Part shown: positions 36,195-47,540 of the stretch, piece after piece
Layout: every line of letters starts with the position of its first letter
Numbering within the stretch: the stretch's first letter is position 1
NCBI GenBank assembly: GCA_012861695.1
Contig: JAAOOA010000033.1
Location: forward strand, 20,682,934-20,746,933
DNA length: 64,000 bases
Source of the DNA: Trematomus loennbergii
Taxonomy: Eukaryota; Chordata; Actinopteri; Perciformes; Nototheniidae
Direction: 5' to 3'
The notes under the pieces: model-generated
What the model was told of the DNA's origin: nothing
What the model saw: the letters and a program-made list of their open reading frames with translations, nothing else
Database searches by the model: none
Made by a program: the position numbers and the translations under genes

Positions 36195-37244
36195 ATGGGG
36201 GACTGGAACTCGTTGGGGAAGCTGCTGGAGAGCGCCCAGGAACACTCCACTGTTGTGGGCAAAGTCTGGCTCACAGTGCTGTTCATCTTCCGGATCCTGG
36301 TGCTGGGGGCCGCCGCTGAGAAGGTGTGGGGCGACGAGCAGTCCGGCTTCACGTGTGACACCAAGCAGCCCGGTTGTCAGAACGTCTGCTATGACAAGAC
36401 CTTCCCTATTTCTCACATCCGCTTCTGGTCGATGCAGATCATCTTTGTCTCAACGCCAACTCTCATTTATCTCGGCCACATCCTTCACCTGGTCCGCATG
36501 GAGGAAAAGGAGAAACAGAAAGAGAAGGACCATGCCATGCAGGGTGAAAAGCAAACCCAGGAGTTACTTGTCACTAAAGCCAAGAAGGCCTCAATTAAAG
36601 ACAACCAGGGCCATGTTCGCTTGAAAGGCGCACTCTTGCGTACCTACGTCTTCAACATTATTTTCAAGACCTTGTTCGAAGTGTTCTTTATTGTAGCTCA
36701 GTACTTCCTGTATGGTTTCGAGCTCAAGGCAATGTACACCTGCGAACGCTGGCCTTGCCCTAATATGGTGAACTGCTACATCTCCCGACCCACTGAGAAG
36801 ACGATCTTCATCATCTTCATGCTGGCCGTGGCCTCCGTCTCCCTGCTGCTCAACCTGGTGGAAATTTACCATCTAGGTTTAAAAAAGTGCCAGCAGGGCC
36901 TCCGTTACAGACGATCACATGCTCTTAGTGAGGCTTCCAAGACCCGAACTGAAGCCATACCCTGTGTCCCAGAATATAGCTACTTTTCTGGGCATCATGC
37001 AGTGCCTGGACCTTTCCATACGGAGCAAACTTCAGCCTTCAGCCCCTACAGCAGCAAAGTGGTCTTCAAGCAGAACAGAGACAATATGGCGGTGGAGAGA
37101 CAAGGTCAAGAAGAGGAAGATGATATGGAGGAGAATAAACTCACCAACCAGGCCTTATTAGAGATGCAAAATCAGCATAGAACTAGTTGTCAGTCGAGCA
37201 GGCAGAGCAGTCACAGGAGCCGGATGGACGGCCTGAATATCTAG
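36195..37244 (+). CDS. gja3-like: alpha connexin, GJA3 (Cx46)-like gap-junction protein
   Basis: 349 residues in one uninterrupted exon, about 40 kDa by length. It starts [22 protein letters not shown]1 cysteines are at 54, 61 and 65 ([12 protein letters not shown]), and EL2 cysteines at 183, 188 and 194 ([12 protein letters not shown]). Membrane segments lie near 22-44, 76-98, 150-172 and 203-226. The charged loop ([14 protein letters not shown]...) and [24 protein letters not shown] and [13 protein letters not shown] match GJA3 best, GJA5 next. The tail is short (to DGLNI, a possible PDZ ligand) with [10 protein letters not shown], a serine/arginine stretch like that near the Cx43/Cx46 ends, and an acidic [12 protein letters not shown]3 proteins work in lens; teleost Cx39.9-type proteins of this size work in muscle. 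Which paralogue this is needs a tree. Confidence 0.93.
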   Translation: MGDWNSLGKLLESAQEHSTVVGKVWLTVLFIFRILVLGAAAEKVWGDEQSGFTCDTKQPGCQNVCYDKTFPISHIRFWSMQIIFVSTPTLIYLGHILHLVRMEEKEKQKEKDHAMQGEKQTQELLVTKAKKASIKDNQGHVRLKGALLRTYVFNIIFKTLFEVFFIVAQYFLYGFELKAMYTCERWPCPNMVNCYISRPTEKTIFIIFMLAVASVSLLLNLVEIYHLGLKKCQQGLRYRRSHALSEASKTRTEAIPCVPEYSYFSGHHAVPGPFHTEQTSAFSPYSSKVVFKQNRDNMAVERQGQEEEDDMEENKLTNQALLEMQNQHRTSCQSSRQSSHRSRMDGLNI

Positions 37245-40200
37245 AGACTTTATATGATTTTCATCGGAGACTCAGGAACAGCATGCATTTGCCTGTGAAT
37301 ATTTGCCTGTGAATATTTGCATGTGTATGGAAGACTATTCGAGACAAAACTATTAGGTGACTGCATAACAGAAAATAGCCATGATCAACTTTCAAGTAAA
37401 GATCTGACTGTAAGAGGCCTTTACAAACAAGCTTTGAATGGCCATAAATGGCTCCTACTGTATGGTCACATTTCTCAGGGTTAAATATGGCGAGACATAA
37501 AAAATGTTGCTCTTTTTTCACTAAGAGTTAGATTGTCTTTGTTTGTCTTGAAAGACTGTCCCATGTCAACAATTCTGCTCATGCATTTTCTGAAATGTCA
37601 ACTTAAGGTTCAAAATAGTTTTCACTTTACTCTACATTTTTGAATTGATGAACTTCCATATTTGTGGGTGATTAAGTATACAATGTACTTCTTAAAACTG
37701 TGAAAAAAAGCATGCAAGAGATGTCCTATCAAAAGCAAAAAGATGTTGTTAGACAAAATTGACCTCTTCCTTATACTTATTGTGACTTTGTAATTTGATT
37801 AAACTGGTGTGATTCAAAAGACTGTTCTGTTCTTACTCATGTTTAAATCGGATAGAGGATCTGTTGTGTGGAAAGGTCAAACTTTAATATTTATCACAGG
37901 TCACAGATTTACTCTAGTGATATTTTGTTCTACTCACATGCAGCTTTTACACACCATAACCAGTGCTGGAGGCCAGTTGGGGATAGAGTGATGTCATAAA
38001 ACTTTATTTATTGAAAAATAAAGTGTTTAGAGATTAGGTACTATATGTTTTTCAACAGATTTTGTCACATTGATGAGTTAAATAAATTCAGACGCCCACC
38101 ATTAATTTGTTTTGGTTTTGGTTATAAATCATATGCTTATGATTTGCTACATCAGCACATTTATTTCTGTTATAACTCAAGGGAGGAATAATGTAAGAAT
38201 GTCCTGAGCCGCTGCTCTGGATCACTATCTGGGCCGATCTGGACATATTTAGATCTCTACCGGCTCAAATAAAGCACACCAGACCTTCCTATACTCAGCT
38301 GTGTTAGTATTGTACTCTACTGTCTTTGTCAGCTACCAGATAACTCTCCGTAGATGTTTTATTTTTCCTGAATCTAGCTAACTTTTGCTGATTTCTCCAA
38401 TGTTACTCACCCAAAGTTTAAGTAAATAAACTCGGACCTAGTATTGGCAGATAACAAATATTACAGTGACTCCACTTTGGATCATAAACAGAGGAAACTA
38501 ATCATTAGCTCATACCTAGAATAAGGTTCTCTATGGTGTTTCACAAATATGTCTAGTAAGGCTGAACATTCCCAATTTGTACTCTGATTGCTCAACTGCT
38601 TTCATGTCTGTTCAAAAGCTATACTCTCACCTGATTGGCTAGGAGTTGTCAACCGAAATCTTTGGCAGCCAATCAACAAAAAATCTTGTATTGAATGGAT
38701 CCGTTTGTTTTTCAACTGCAGAAAAGATGACGTTGTGATCATTCAGCTCAAACAATATGAAAATGCAGTGACGTGATGTAATAAATAGAGGTTTTTGTAA
38801 TTGTGCAATCACTGCTATGATTTGATTTGCCCATTGTTTCAATTGTTCCCTGCTATTTTCTTCCTGAAGCCGTCATATTAACTGCTTGATTTCCAGCAGC
38901 TGCAGCGGACATGTACAGACTGCGGTATGGATGGAGCCATTTACAAAACACATACCATCGTACACTGGTGAGGGCTCTGCTTCAAAGCCTCCACACTGCT
39001 GCTATTAATAACTCTCATGCCCACTTTCAGGAGCATTGTGGGTTAATGGGTTCAGGAGACATCCATTAACCCACATTTCTTCTCCACTCGTCTGCAAAAT
39101 AACAAATTGTTGCCAACAATTTAGCCCAAAAATAGGTAGAGGAGCTTGGTTTGCATGGAGCAGACAATCATCTTTGATTAACTACTTTCATCCTATGTGT
39201 GTGATGAAGCATTGCTTTTTATTTGAACTTTTTTGTCTTTTACAACTATTTTAGAGTTACAAGTTATTATTATATAGGTTTAACCAAGGCCAGTGGCATA
39301 TATGATTTATTGTCATTCCTGATTCCAAATTGATAAAATAGATGGGGCTTGTGAATAAATATTAATCATGTTTGCAATGCTTCTTTTATCGGCTTCCAGG
39401 CCATTGTTTACTTGAGAGTGCATTGCGCATTTTTATTTAGTGTAAACTTTTAAATAACATAAAATAACTAAGAGACGCTACAGTATATTCAACCAAACCA
39501 AATGGCTAAACACAATGTAAAAAACAAGGCTGTCTATATTAGCTTCCATCAATGTTATGAGGACTCCGACTTACAAACTTGCAGAGCAGTCTGCTCTCCT
39601 GACAGGACAAGGCTGCAAACTGAACAGGTGACGGGGGTGAAGGTTGTGAACTATGGGTAACAACCATATGCAACCAAATCTGTGAGCCAGAATAGTACGA
39701 GTGATACGCAGAGACCATCCGTCACCGAGTCACACTCGTAAATCAAAATGACAGGATGCAAGCTTTAGGACGAGTTAATGATGGCACATTTTACTGTTAA
39801 TGACGAATAATTGTGCGCGTATATTGACTGTAAAGTCTGGCTATTAAGAGGCTATTTTTGTAACGCTGTATCACCAGTGAGCGGAAAGACTGAAATCATC
39901 CATCATAAAGCTGATAACATCTACATTAAAAATAATAAAGAATAAATGTGCATCTCTCTTCTCAAGAAATGAAACGTAATGTTCTCTTCCTACATGGAAA
40001 AATTGTATTGGTTGTTTGGAAACAATATTCTAATACTTGTTTTACCCTACTCCAACAAAAAGTGATGTGATAGGCCAGGAATTTCATATCTGTGAATTGT
40101 AGGTTTAATTTGGGGACTGTAAAGCTGTCTTCTTCAATGCATTATAACATAAAAATGATAACCTAATGGCAGGATTTTCTTTCATATAGTCATGGTTACT

Positions 40201-40646
40201 GTAGGCTGTGTCGTGACACTGGTGCTGGGCACCACATGAGGTGCTGGGCACCACATGAGGTGTGACCTTTCAGGGTTATGAGAGCCTAGAGTCTAGACCA
40301 TAGACTATATATGTAAGGCCCAGACAGGGACCTCAGTAGGCACTGTAGATATATATTGTTTGTTGGGGGGGGGGGGGCTGTCAGCTGTTGTGAGGAAGCT
40401 TTAAGTTATAACTTACAGACCTGTTGCTGAAGGCTCTCACAATAAACATATATAGCTTCATATTATCAATTGACAATGTGAAAGGTGACGCTTGTAGTGA
40501 TGTTTCCTATTTTTTGTTGTTGTGACAATTTAGAAAGTATGTTTATGGGTACCTGTCTACCCATAACAGAGGGGAAACAGGTACAAAAGAGAACACAGTG
40601 CTCAGGACTCGCACCACAACACAGAACAAAATGTAAGTATGTTCAC
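37245..40646. other. alpha connexin 3' side and intergenic
   Basis: Probable 3' UTR, then unremarkable DNA. Small features: GGTTAATGGGTTCAGGAGAC with a nearby inverted CATTAACCC (39041-39071), a 19-bp direct repeat GTGCTGGGCACCACATGAG at 40221-40258, and a G homopolymer near 40365-40376. No exon recognised. Confidence 0.5.
38017..38022 (+). terminator. candidate poly(A) signal after alpha connexin
   Basis: AATAAA in GAAAAATAAAGTGTTTAG, about 770 bases after the stop codon. A second AATAAA lies at 38268-38273. Confidence 0.45.
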
Positions 40647-40793
40647 CTTATTATTGCCCTCGCAGTACATGATGGGCGCACTGCTTGTTAAAGTCAAAGC
40701 CATGCTGAACCAGGACCTGGACTGACTGAGGCTCTATGATGTTCTCCTCTGAACACAGCAGGGGGAGGTTATAAACCTGGACCAGGTACGTGG
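40647..40793 (-). pseudogene. toe1-like exon, probable pseudogene fragment
   Basis: The minus strand reads [20 protein letters not shown] and [17 protein letters not shown]. This is very close to the segment of TOE1 (target of EGR1, a CAF1-type deadenylase) that carries [16 protein letters not shown]. It has a CATGCTGCAG acceptor (before 40793) and a GTGAAC donor (after 40647). After NKQCAH the frame slips by one base, and only the other frame gives the expected YCEGNNK. No neighbouring toe1 exon was found on either side. One broken exon alone suggests a pseudogene or transposed fragment. Confidence 0.6.
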
Positions 40794-41233
40794 CTGCAGC
40801 ATGGGAAAACAGACAAAGAATAATAAAATTAGACATATCAAAAAAGTCTGCAGAGGCAAGTTATTTTATCCAAAATGTCCTGCAGATGATGCTGTGAAAG
40901 ACAAATGTTAAGGGTACAAATCTTCTATGTGTGAGAACCATCTTAAGGCATATCCCTACCAGTATCTCAGGCTCATCAGAAATATGTAATAATCCTTTGA
41001 TATAATAAAGTGTATAAAAAAATTTATGTACAGCAGTTTGACGTTTCTGTACCTTGTCGTTCAGTTTCTTGTAACAAATCACATAGAGAGGATGGAGCGA
41101 GAGCCTGAAACGTGGGAAGTTTCAGGCCGATCCGACAATGTCTATAGAAGTTCTATCTCACACATGCTCCGCCCTCTACTGGACTCTATGGGTACTATTC
41201 CTCAACAATGATCATCATCATCGGCGGTCACTC

Positions 41234-42086
41234 TAGTGATGTGTCGGTCGCGAACGAGCCGGCTCAAAGAGCCGGCTCTTTGAAGTGAACGACGGGAGCC
41301 GGCTCGCGCCCGCGAACGAGCCGTTTTTTTGTTTTTGTTATTTTTTGTTAAGTAATACAAGACAGAATGATATGATGATCTCCGCGCTACAGCTGCTCCG
41401 TGCATGCATGCAGTGACATGTAATATCCAAGGATTAGAGACTGTTGGATGCTGCTGTTTTGAGCATTGCAATACATTTATTTGTATTATGTTTTTTTATG
41501 ATTAGAGACGGTTGGATGCTGCTGTACTGAGCATTGCAATATATTTATTTTCACTATGTTATTTATTTATGATTATCCTTGGGCTCAGCAAAGATTTGAT
41601 GTCAGCTGTTGTTGTCTTTTTTTCTATAGTTAATACTGAAATAGAGCCCTGCTGTTTTGTCAGGGCCTTTTCTTTAAATATAATTTAAAAATGTCGATAC
41701 AGTAGCCCCTTTTTTTAAATGTCTATGCTTAAGTTTTTATAGGTGTTGCTATCTGCTTTGTGTAGCGTGGTTCTACAAGCAAGTCTGTGCATTCATTGGG
41801 TGGTATCAGAGAGATACAAGGGTCTGTAAATGCAATGAAAACAATTGGCCACATGTAGCAAATAATTGATATTAAACATGTAATTTTTACTTTTGAATAC
41901 TTCAGTACAAAGGATGTATTGAATAATTTAAGTGATATGTGTACACATATAAATCATTAGTCAAAACAGGGCTACATTTGATTGAATTATAAAAGGTATA
42001 ATATGTGGTAAACTGAAGAGCCGTTTGGGAGCCGAAAGAGCCGGCTCTTCTTGGTGAGCCGAGCCAAATGATCCGGCTAGTGACTA
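41234..42086. mobile_element. hAT-type MITE near the LINE 3' end
   Basis: Bounded by the exact 8-bp duplication GGTCACTC at 41226-41233 and 42087-42094. Ends TAGTGATGTGTCGG and the complement of TAGTCACTAGCCGG. Near the ends are repeated GAGCCGGCTC motifs (41257-41330, 42020-42070). Non-coding. LINE sequence (GAGTGACCGCCGATGATG on minus) continues on both sides. Confidence 0.85.
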
Positions 42087-42306
42087 GGTCACTCGTAGTC
42101 GAGTATGACTGTCCTCCTTCTTGGTCCTTGTGGGTCTTCAGGTGGGCATAGAGGCCGATTCTGGACCCGATTATTCTTGTGCAGTGTGGACAGGGGAATG
42201 TAGTGGTGGAGGGTTTGGGTTGGACCTGTTTGATGATTGCTCTCTCCTTCCTGAGTCTGTGCTTGTCTTGTGCAAGGTTTCTCCAGGTCGCCCTGTCTGT
42301 TGCCAT
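41902..42306 (-). pseudogene. LINE C-terminal zinc-finger segment
   Basis: The residues before the MITE junction include DRATWRNLAQDKHRLRKERA and CPHCTRIIGSRIGLYAHLKT with a following H, a C2-H2-type finger. From about 42086 leftward the frame is MITE sequence, so the last third of this reading frame is not LINE protein. Confidence 0.6.
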
Positions 42307-42341
42307 GTCTTCCCAAGCTTTTAGGTCTATGTGGCACTTCT

Positions 42342-42686
42342 TTAGGTTTGTTTGTTATCTTTGTACCTCTTCTTTTGGCCTCCAGGGGCCCGTTTCCCTT
42401 TAACAAGCTGGGAATAAAGGACTTGTTTTGGGAGGCGAGAGTCAGGCATGCGGATAACATGGCCAGTCCATCTGAGCTGGTTTTGGGCAATGGTGGCAGT
42501 GATGGTGGGAATGTCAGCCTCCTCCAGGACGCTGGTGTTAGTGCGCCGATCCTCCCAGCTAATCCTGAGGATTTTTCGGAGGGATCTCTGATGGTATGCC
42601 TCAAGTGCCTTTAAGTGCCTGCTGTATGTGGTCCAGGCTTCTGATCCATACAGAAGAGTGGGGAGCACCACAGCTTTATAGACCAA
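42342..42686 (-). pseudogene. LINE post-RT segment
   Basis: YKAVVLPTLLYGSEAWT, LRKILRISWEDRRTNTSVLE, AQNQLRWTGHVIRMPDSRLP and GKRAPGGQKKRYKD: the conserved thumb and connection region after the RT of this LINE group. Confidence 0.8.
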
Positions 42687-42784
42687 TATTTTGGTCTTTG
42701 CTTGAGGTCACGGTTCTCAAAGACTCTCTTCCTTAGCCTTGAGAAAGCCCACTGGCACAGCTGAGGCGATGTGGTATTTCATCA

Positions 42785-43477
42785 TCATAACAGCTTTTGA
42801 TGATAGAGGCTGCCAAGGTATGGGAAGTAGTCCACATTTTCCAGTCTGATGTTGTCAATGGAGATGTTTGGGGGTAGGACAGGCGTACTGCTGTTTGGTG
42901 CTGGTTGGTGGAGGATTTGAGTCTTTTTTATGTTGATGGCTAGACCAAGCTGTTTGTATGCTTTCGCAAAGGCTGATAGGATACCCTGTAGGTCCTCTTC
43001 CGAGAGGGCTACAAGGGCGTTGTCGTCCGCATACTGCAGCTCCATGATCGATATGGTGGTGGTAGGCTTTGGTGAGGTCTATAAATGCCATGTATAATGG
43101 TTGATTTTGTTCCCGGCATTTTTCTTGCAGTTGGCGAGTAGTGAAAATCATGTCTGTAGTGCCTCTGTTTGGGCGAAATCCACTCTGAGACTCAGGAAGG
43201 ATGCTTTCTGACAGGGGGGTGAGTCTGTTGGCCAACACCCGAGCTAGGGCTTTCCCTATGGTGGACAAGAGAGAAATGCCACGGTATTTCCGCAGTCTGC
43301 CCTGTCGCCCTTCTTAAATATGGAGACAATTAAGGCATCCCTAAGCTGAGCAGGGATTTCCTCTTCTTCCCAGATTTTGAGAAACAGGGCATGGATGTGC
43401 TTAAGAAGATCGGGTCCGCCTTTCTTCAGGACTTCTGCTGGGATGCCGTCGGGCCCAGCAGCCTTGTTGTTTTTCAT
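42785..43477 (-). pseudogene. LINE reverse transcriptase pieces, palm partly deleted
   Basis: Three reading frames together. MKNNKAAGPDGIPAEVLKKG is at 43477 downward. KALARVLANRLTPLSESILP, SQSGFRPNRGTTDMIFTTRQ and MAFIDLTKAY follow. Then LQYADDNALVALSEED and INIKKTQILHQPAP are at 43.0-42.9 kb. The stretch between LTKAY and MELQYADD, which normally holds the GVKQGC motif, is missing: about 100 codons are lost near 43060. Confidence 0.8.
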
Positions 43478-43485
43478 ATTCTTAA

Positions 43486-44022
43486 CCTGTTAAGCACCTA
43501 GCCTGTTTTTCATGTTTCAGGCTCAATGACATGCCCAAAACAAATGACTACAACTTAACTTCTAAAAGGGTTATATGAATCATTTATTTTATCAAAGCAA
43601 GGTTACATCTGTGAGTTGGATATAGAAGTGTCAGAATCAATATAAAAAAAATTTATTTTAAAGAAAACGTTTATAGCGTCGCAAATGTTTATCACTGAGT
43701 GTTGAGGAGGGTACCACTAGATTCAGTGTCTCCAGGACACCACAACGAGTGGTTGGTTGTGCATCTAGGATAAGTAATAAGGGAGTTATGAGTGAGTTTA
43801 AGTGCCGTTTTAGGTTAAATTCTTTCGCTCGTGGCTAATTCAGTGCTAGCATTGTGGGTTTTTTTTGAAAAAAAAAATTAAAAAGATCAGTTAGCTGAGT
43901 TTCTTCCCGTTACATGGATATAAAACATTCATAGTTTTATTCAATATTAAGATTCCTTAGACGTTGTTTCCTGCAAATGACGCGTTTATCCGCCCCGTAC
44001 CGGGCGGGCCGTGCGTAACAGG
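43486..44022. mobile_element. piggyBac-like TTAA element, CCTGTTAAGC family (copy C)
   Basis: Starts CCTGTTAAGCACC and ends GTGCGTAACAGG, flanked by TTAA (43482-43485, 44023-44026). Removing the element and one TTAA rejoins the LINE frame exactly, giving DAIKNMKNNKAAG across the site. The duplication is therefore proven from the sequence alone. Shorter relative of 20309-21466. Confidence 0.9.
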
Positions 44023-45230
44023 TTAATGGCATCCAGCACCTCACCCAGGCTGGGTGGTTCTCCCATGCTTTCAACTATGGGCTGTTGAGGGAGTTGGTCA
44101 AGAGCCTCCATCTCAGGAATGGTGTCCCTGTTTAAGAGGTCCTTATAGTGCTCTTTCCACCTGTTTGCTATTGCATCCTTGTCCTTCAGAAGCAGGAGCC
44201 CATCTTTAGAGCGAAGGGGGGTTAGGCGGCGATAGCTGGGACCATATACCGCTCTTGTGGCATCAAAGAATCCTCTTGTATCACCAGAGTCGGCAAGCTG
44301 CTGGATCTCCAGAGCCTTCTTTGTCCACCACTGGTTCTTCAGTTTCCTAACTTGCGTTTGGACGGCTGCCTTCGCTTTGGCATGGGCTGCTCTTTTCACC
44401 TTGCAGTGGATGTTATTTTGCCAGGTGATGAAAGTTTGCCGCTTGATGTCAATGAGTTGCTGAATCTCGGTGTCATTCTCATCATACCAGTCTTGATGCC
44501 TCCACTTTTTTTGACCAAGAATGTTTTTGCAGGAGTTCATGATGGCAGTAGAAAGTGTGCCCCAGTGTTTTTCAGTATCCTCCGGATACTGTTTGGGCAA
44601 GGCTGCGCTAAGAGCATCCTGCAGCTGTTGTTGGTAGGTGGTGTCACCCAACAGGTCGATGTTAAGCTTTGGCCGGCTCTGTCTTTTCTGCATCCTTCTT
44701 TTCCGCATTAAGTGGATAGACATGATGGAGCGAATGAGGCGGTGGTCAGTCCAGCAGTCGTCTGCACTGGTCATTGCTCTGGTGTTAAGGACATCACGGC
44801 GGTCTTTGGAGCGGACAATGACGTAATCAATGAGATGCCATAGTTTGGAGCGAGGATGCATCCATGATGTTTTGAACTTGGTTTTTTGACGGAAAAGTGT
44901 GTTGGTGATGACCAGGTTGTGCTCTGAGCACTTGGTTAGCAGTAGTATGCCATTGGAGTTTGTATTTCCAACCCCTTCTCTCCCCGTGCCTCTCCATAGG
45001 TGGTGGTTTCGTCCCACTCTGGCATTGAAATCTCCAAGCAGGATTAACTTATCCTCCTTGGGGACTTCAGATAGAATTGTGTCCAGGTCAGCATAGAAGG
45101 CCTCCTTTACTTCATCCTGTGCATCAAGCGTTTGGGCGTAGGCGCTCGTTGATGCCCACAGGGAGTTCATGGAGGTGGTTGATGAAGCAGTTCTTAATAG
45201 CAAAACCCACACCATGGATTCGTGGCTCAT
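43986..45230 (-). pseudogene. LINE endonuclease C-terminus and linker
   Basis: Most of a 414-codon frame. It contains ILLGDFNARVGRNHHLWRGT, KTSWMHPRSKLWHLIDYVIV and DCWTDHRLI (the DH pair of the APE fold), then a long basic linker (QKKWRHQDWYDENDTEIQQL, AHAKAKAAVQTQVRKL), ending in LGEVLDAI before the TTAA element at 44022. Confidence 0.85.
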
Positions 45231-45414
45231 TTGCAGGCTTTCCTTTCCAAAAGAAAGTATATCCGCCTTTTTCCTCCTTCAGCTGCCCTTCATCAGCCAG
45301 TCGGGTCTCGGAGAGCGCTGCAATGTCGATCTGGAACTTCCCTAGCTCTCTGGAGATGATGGCAGTTCGCCTTTCAGGTCGATCGCTGGCTTGGTTGTCC
45401 GTGAGGGTCCGCAC
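45124..45414 (-). pseudogene. LINE endonuclease N-terminus
   Basis: MRTLTDNQASDRPERRTAII, GKFQIDIAALSETRLADEGQ and GGYTFFWKGKPANEP: the first catalytic motifs of the APE-type endonuclease. It overlaps the next frame at 45.1-45.2 kb, so one frame change separates them. Confidence 0.85.
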
Positions 45415-46150
45415 ATTCCAGGCTCCAATACGTAAATGTTTTTATTTTATTTTTTGTTTCTGACCGCGTAATGGTGATCCCTCTGGATGCGGTATTCCAG
45501 ACAGGATTTTGTGAGGCAGGCTATGTTTGGGGTACCTTTTCTAACCCCCTCCCCTACTGGGGTGAGCAGAGTGGACCCTGAATAGGGGCTGCTCAGTCAT
45601 GGGTGCAGCTGCCGAGAAGCTCTTTCTGCCTCAGTCCAAGAGCTTAGCGACTGAATCAAACACCCATCGCCTGTGTGCCAGGTTGTGACTAGGAACTACC
45701 AGACTTCACTGTCCTGCCCCCGTTACCACTTCCTGAACGCCACAGGACTTTTCTTTGTCCAGGATGTAAAATGGGTAGGTTCCCTTCGGGAGGGCGTCTG
45801 CGCGTGACGTCTTTTAACGTGGGGAGACTGATGCGCCTGCAGCCACCACACGGTCCTTGGCAGAGAGGGGCCTGAATCCAATGGCATGGAATCCATGACG
45901 AATGGAGACCACCCTCTGTTGCAGCCTTCATCCGCCTTCAGTGCCGTTGTGACTTAGAGTATCATCCTTCGCCACTTCCGCCGTTGAGGTCTTTGGATCG
46001 CACTTTGTCTGGGATCTCCCCCTCGAAAGCTCCCGACGGCATCGCTCTTAGGTTCATTGGAACACACAAGGTTCTCCACCACGGCAAGGTGGCGATCCAT
46101 GGAGAATGATACGCAAGCGTTCACACACTGAATTTGCATAAGCGTAGCCG

Positions 46151-46203
46151 GCCAATCAGGACGAGCCTACCTGAATGCGCGCGCAGGCCGCACAGTATAT
46201 AAG
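46151..46203 (+). promoter_or_regulatory. CCAAT and TATA promoter signals
   Basis: GGCCAATCAGG at 46150-46160 and AGTATATAAGGC at about 46194-46205, 35-40 bp apart. This is a textbook RNA polymerase II arrangement upstream of the ORF at 46349. Confidence 0.55.
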
Positions 46204-46348
46204 GCAGCTACACCTCCTGACTGTCATCCTTTTCTCTTCAGCGAGCGGGACAACACCTGAGAAAAGCATTCGAAACAAGTAAAAAAAGTATGTTACCTCC
46301 AGGCAAGCGAATGGAGTCGCCACTGCAGGAAACCCGGGCCTGTCCCTC

Positions 46349-46711
46349 ATGCCCGGCTTAATAGCGGGCGCCGATCCCCATCAGCTCTGTTTCGAGTGCC
46401 TGGGACCAGACCACGCCGAAGACGAGCTCGAGGTAGTGGACGTGGGAGACCAGGATATGGCCGAGGCAACGCCACCAACGTTCGCCATCGCAGCCGTGCG
46501 GGTTATGGCTCCGTTTGCTGAGGAGGAAGAAGATGACTTCGCCTCATCGGTGTCTGGCACTTCCGGGTCCAGAATCCGCGGAAGTCCGCCCCTGGTGATG
46601 GCCATTGCGGCAGAAACGTGTCGGACTACCGCTCACCCCACCACTGCCGCTGAAGCCGGTGTGAACGCAGCATTAGATGTCTTGAGGGCTTCATCGTTAT
46701 CAAACATGTAA
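46349..46711 (+). pseudogene. gag-like N-terminal fragment of a retroelement
   Basis: 120 codons. The first part, IAGADPHQLCFECLGPDHAE, has the CxxCLGxxHA pattern found at the start of ORF1 in fish DIRS-like elements. It is then acidic (EDELEVVDVGDQDM, AEEEEDDFASS). It ends early in SSLSNM. Upstream frame CPSC just before the ATG suggests the protein may begin a little earlier (from about 46311). Function not established. Confidence 0.4.
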
Positions 46712-46714
46712 AGT

Positions 46715-47540
46715 GTTGGGCCGTTTGGAGTATGTTCACTGGAGTTATGAGAATACCGTGTTTCATGGCGAGCATTGTGTTTCCATGGCAACGGCATTTG
46801 ACGAAATCTCAAAACTGACATGAAGATGTCTTCAGGGTTGGACCGTTAGCACATGTGGGAAGTTTGAGCACTTTTTGAACATTTTCATGGGAGTTACAGC
46901 AATATCGTGTTTTACGGCAAGGGATGCGTTGCCATTGCAATGGCTTTTGAGGAAAACTCAGTAATGGCGCATAGACATGTTAGTGAGTTACGACTACATC
47001 GTGTTTTATGGCGAGGGATGCATTGCCATGGAAATGGCATAGATGACACCCCATAATTGACATAGAGCTGTTCAGGGCCGGAGTGTTAATGATAATCTGA
47101 AGTCTGGTGCCGTATGGACGATTTTCCTTTGAGTTACGACTACATATTGGATTTTCGGAGAGGGATGCGCTGCCATGGAAATGGCATGTTATGAGACCTC
47201 AGATTTAGCTTGGAGCTGTTAAGGCATGGACCGGTGATAGGAACTTGTCCATTGGAGTTACAGCGACATGGTGTTTCATGGCAAGGGATGCCACATGATG
47301 TAACCTCAGATTTGACTTAGAGCTGTTCAGGGCCGCAGTGTTAACCATTCGGAGTATGTCAGTTGGAGTTATGACATCATCCTGTTCCGTGGCAAGGGAT
47401 CGCCTAGCATCGAGCGAACGTGAAAATGAGCGCCGCATAACGACTACCCCATGCGGTGAAAAATTACGACTTTTCATCCCCCATGTCTTGAGACGCAACC
47501 CGCTGAATTTGGAGTGGATCAGATTAAATCCCTAGGAGAT
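46715..47540. repeat. degenerate tandem array, about 120-150-bp units
   Basis: At least six diverged units, each with GGAGTTACGACTACAT- or GAGTTAYAG-like sequence, GTGTTTTATGGCGAGGGATG, CCATGGAAATGGCAT and a TAGAGCTGTTCAGGGCCG-like end. The last unit leads into TCGCCTAGCATCGAGCGAAC, repeated at 47980-48002. No coding pattern. Confidence 0.6.

Larger units (their letters stand above)
41211..46105 (-). mobile_element. APE-type LINE with C-terminal zinc finger, about 3.5 kb net
   Basis: Minus strand. The 3' end at the left is an ATC/GAT repeat tail (41211-41222). The 5' end is at about 46105, where the CCTTGCCGTGGTGGAGAACC-type start lies (read on minus). The order is endonuclease (45.4-44.7 kb), RT (43.5-42.8 kb) and C-terminal region with the finger CPHCTRIIGSRIGLYAHLKT (42.2 kb). 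It carries a hAT MITE (41234-42086) and a TTAA element (43486-44022). A deletion in the RT and several frame changes make it dead. The clade (I/Nimb or RTE-like) is not certain. Confidence 0.8.
46106..46711 (+). mobile_element. 5' end of a retroelement (DIRS-like appearance)
   Basis: A CCAAT box (46151-46155) and a TATA box (46196-46203) stand in a compact promoter, followed by a 5' leader and an ORF beginning near 46349. The ORF stops at 46711 and no pol is found; a tandem array follows. The arrangement and first protein residues resemble the 5' end of fish DIRS-type elements, but no terminal repeats are visible to prove it. Confidence 0.4.

Noticed and set aside
44257..44826. Plus-strand ORFs inside the 41-46 kb LINE
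   Set aside because: They are antisense to the conserved endonuclease and linker of the LINE.
46730..47420. CRISPR or tRNA/5S cluster
   Set aside because: Units are diverged, long and without conserved RNA gene boxes; a degenerate tandem repeat explains them.
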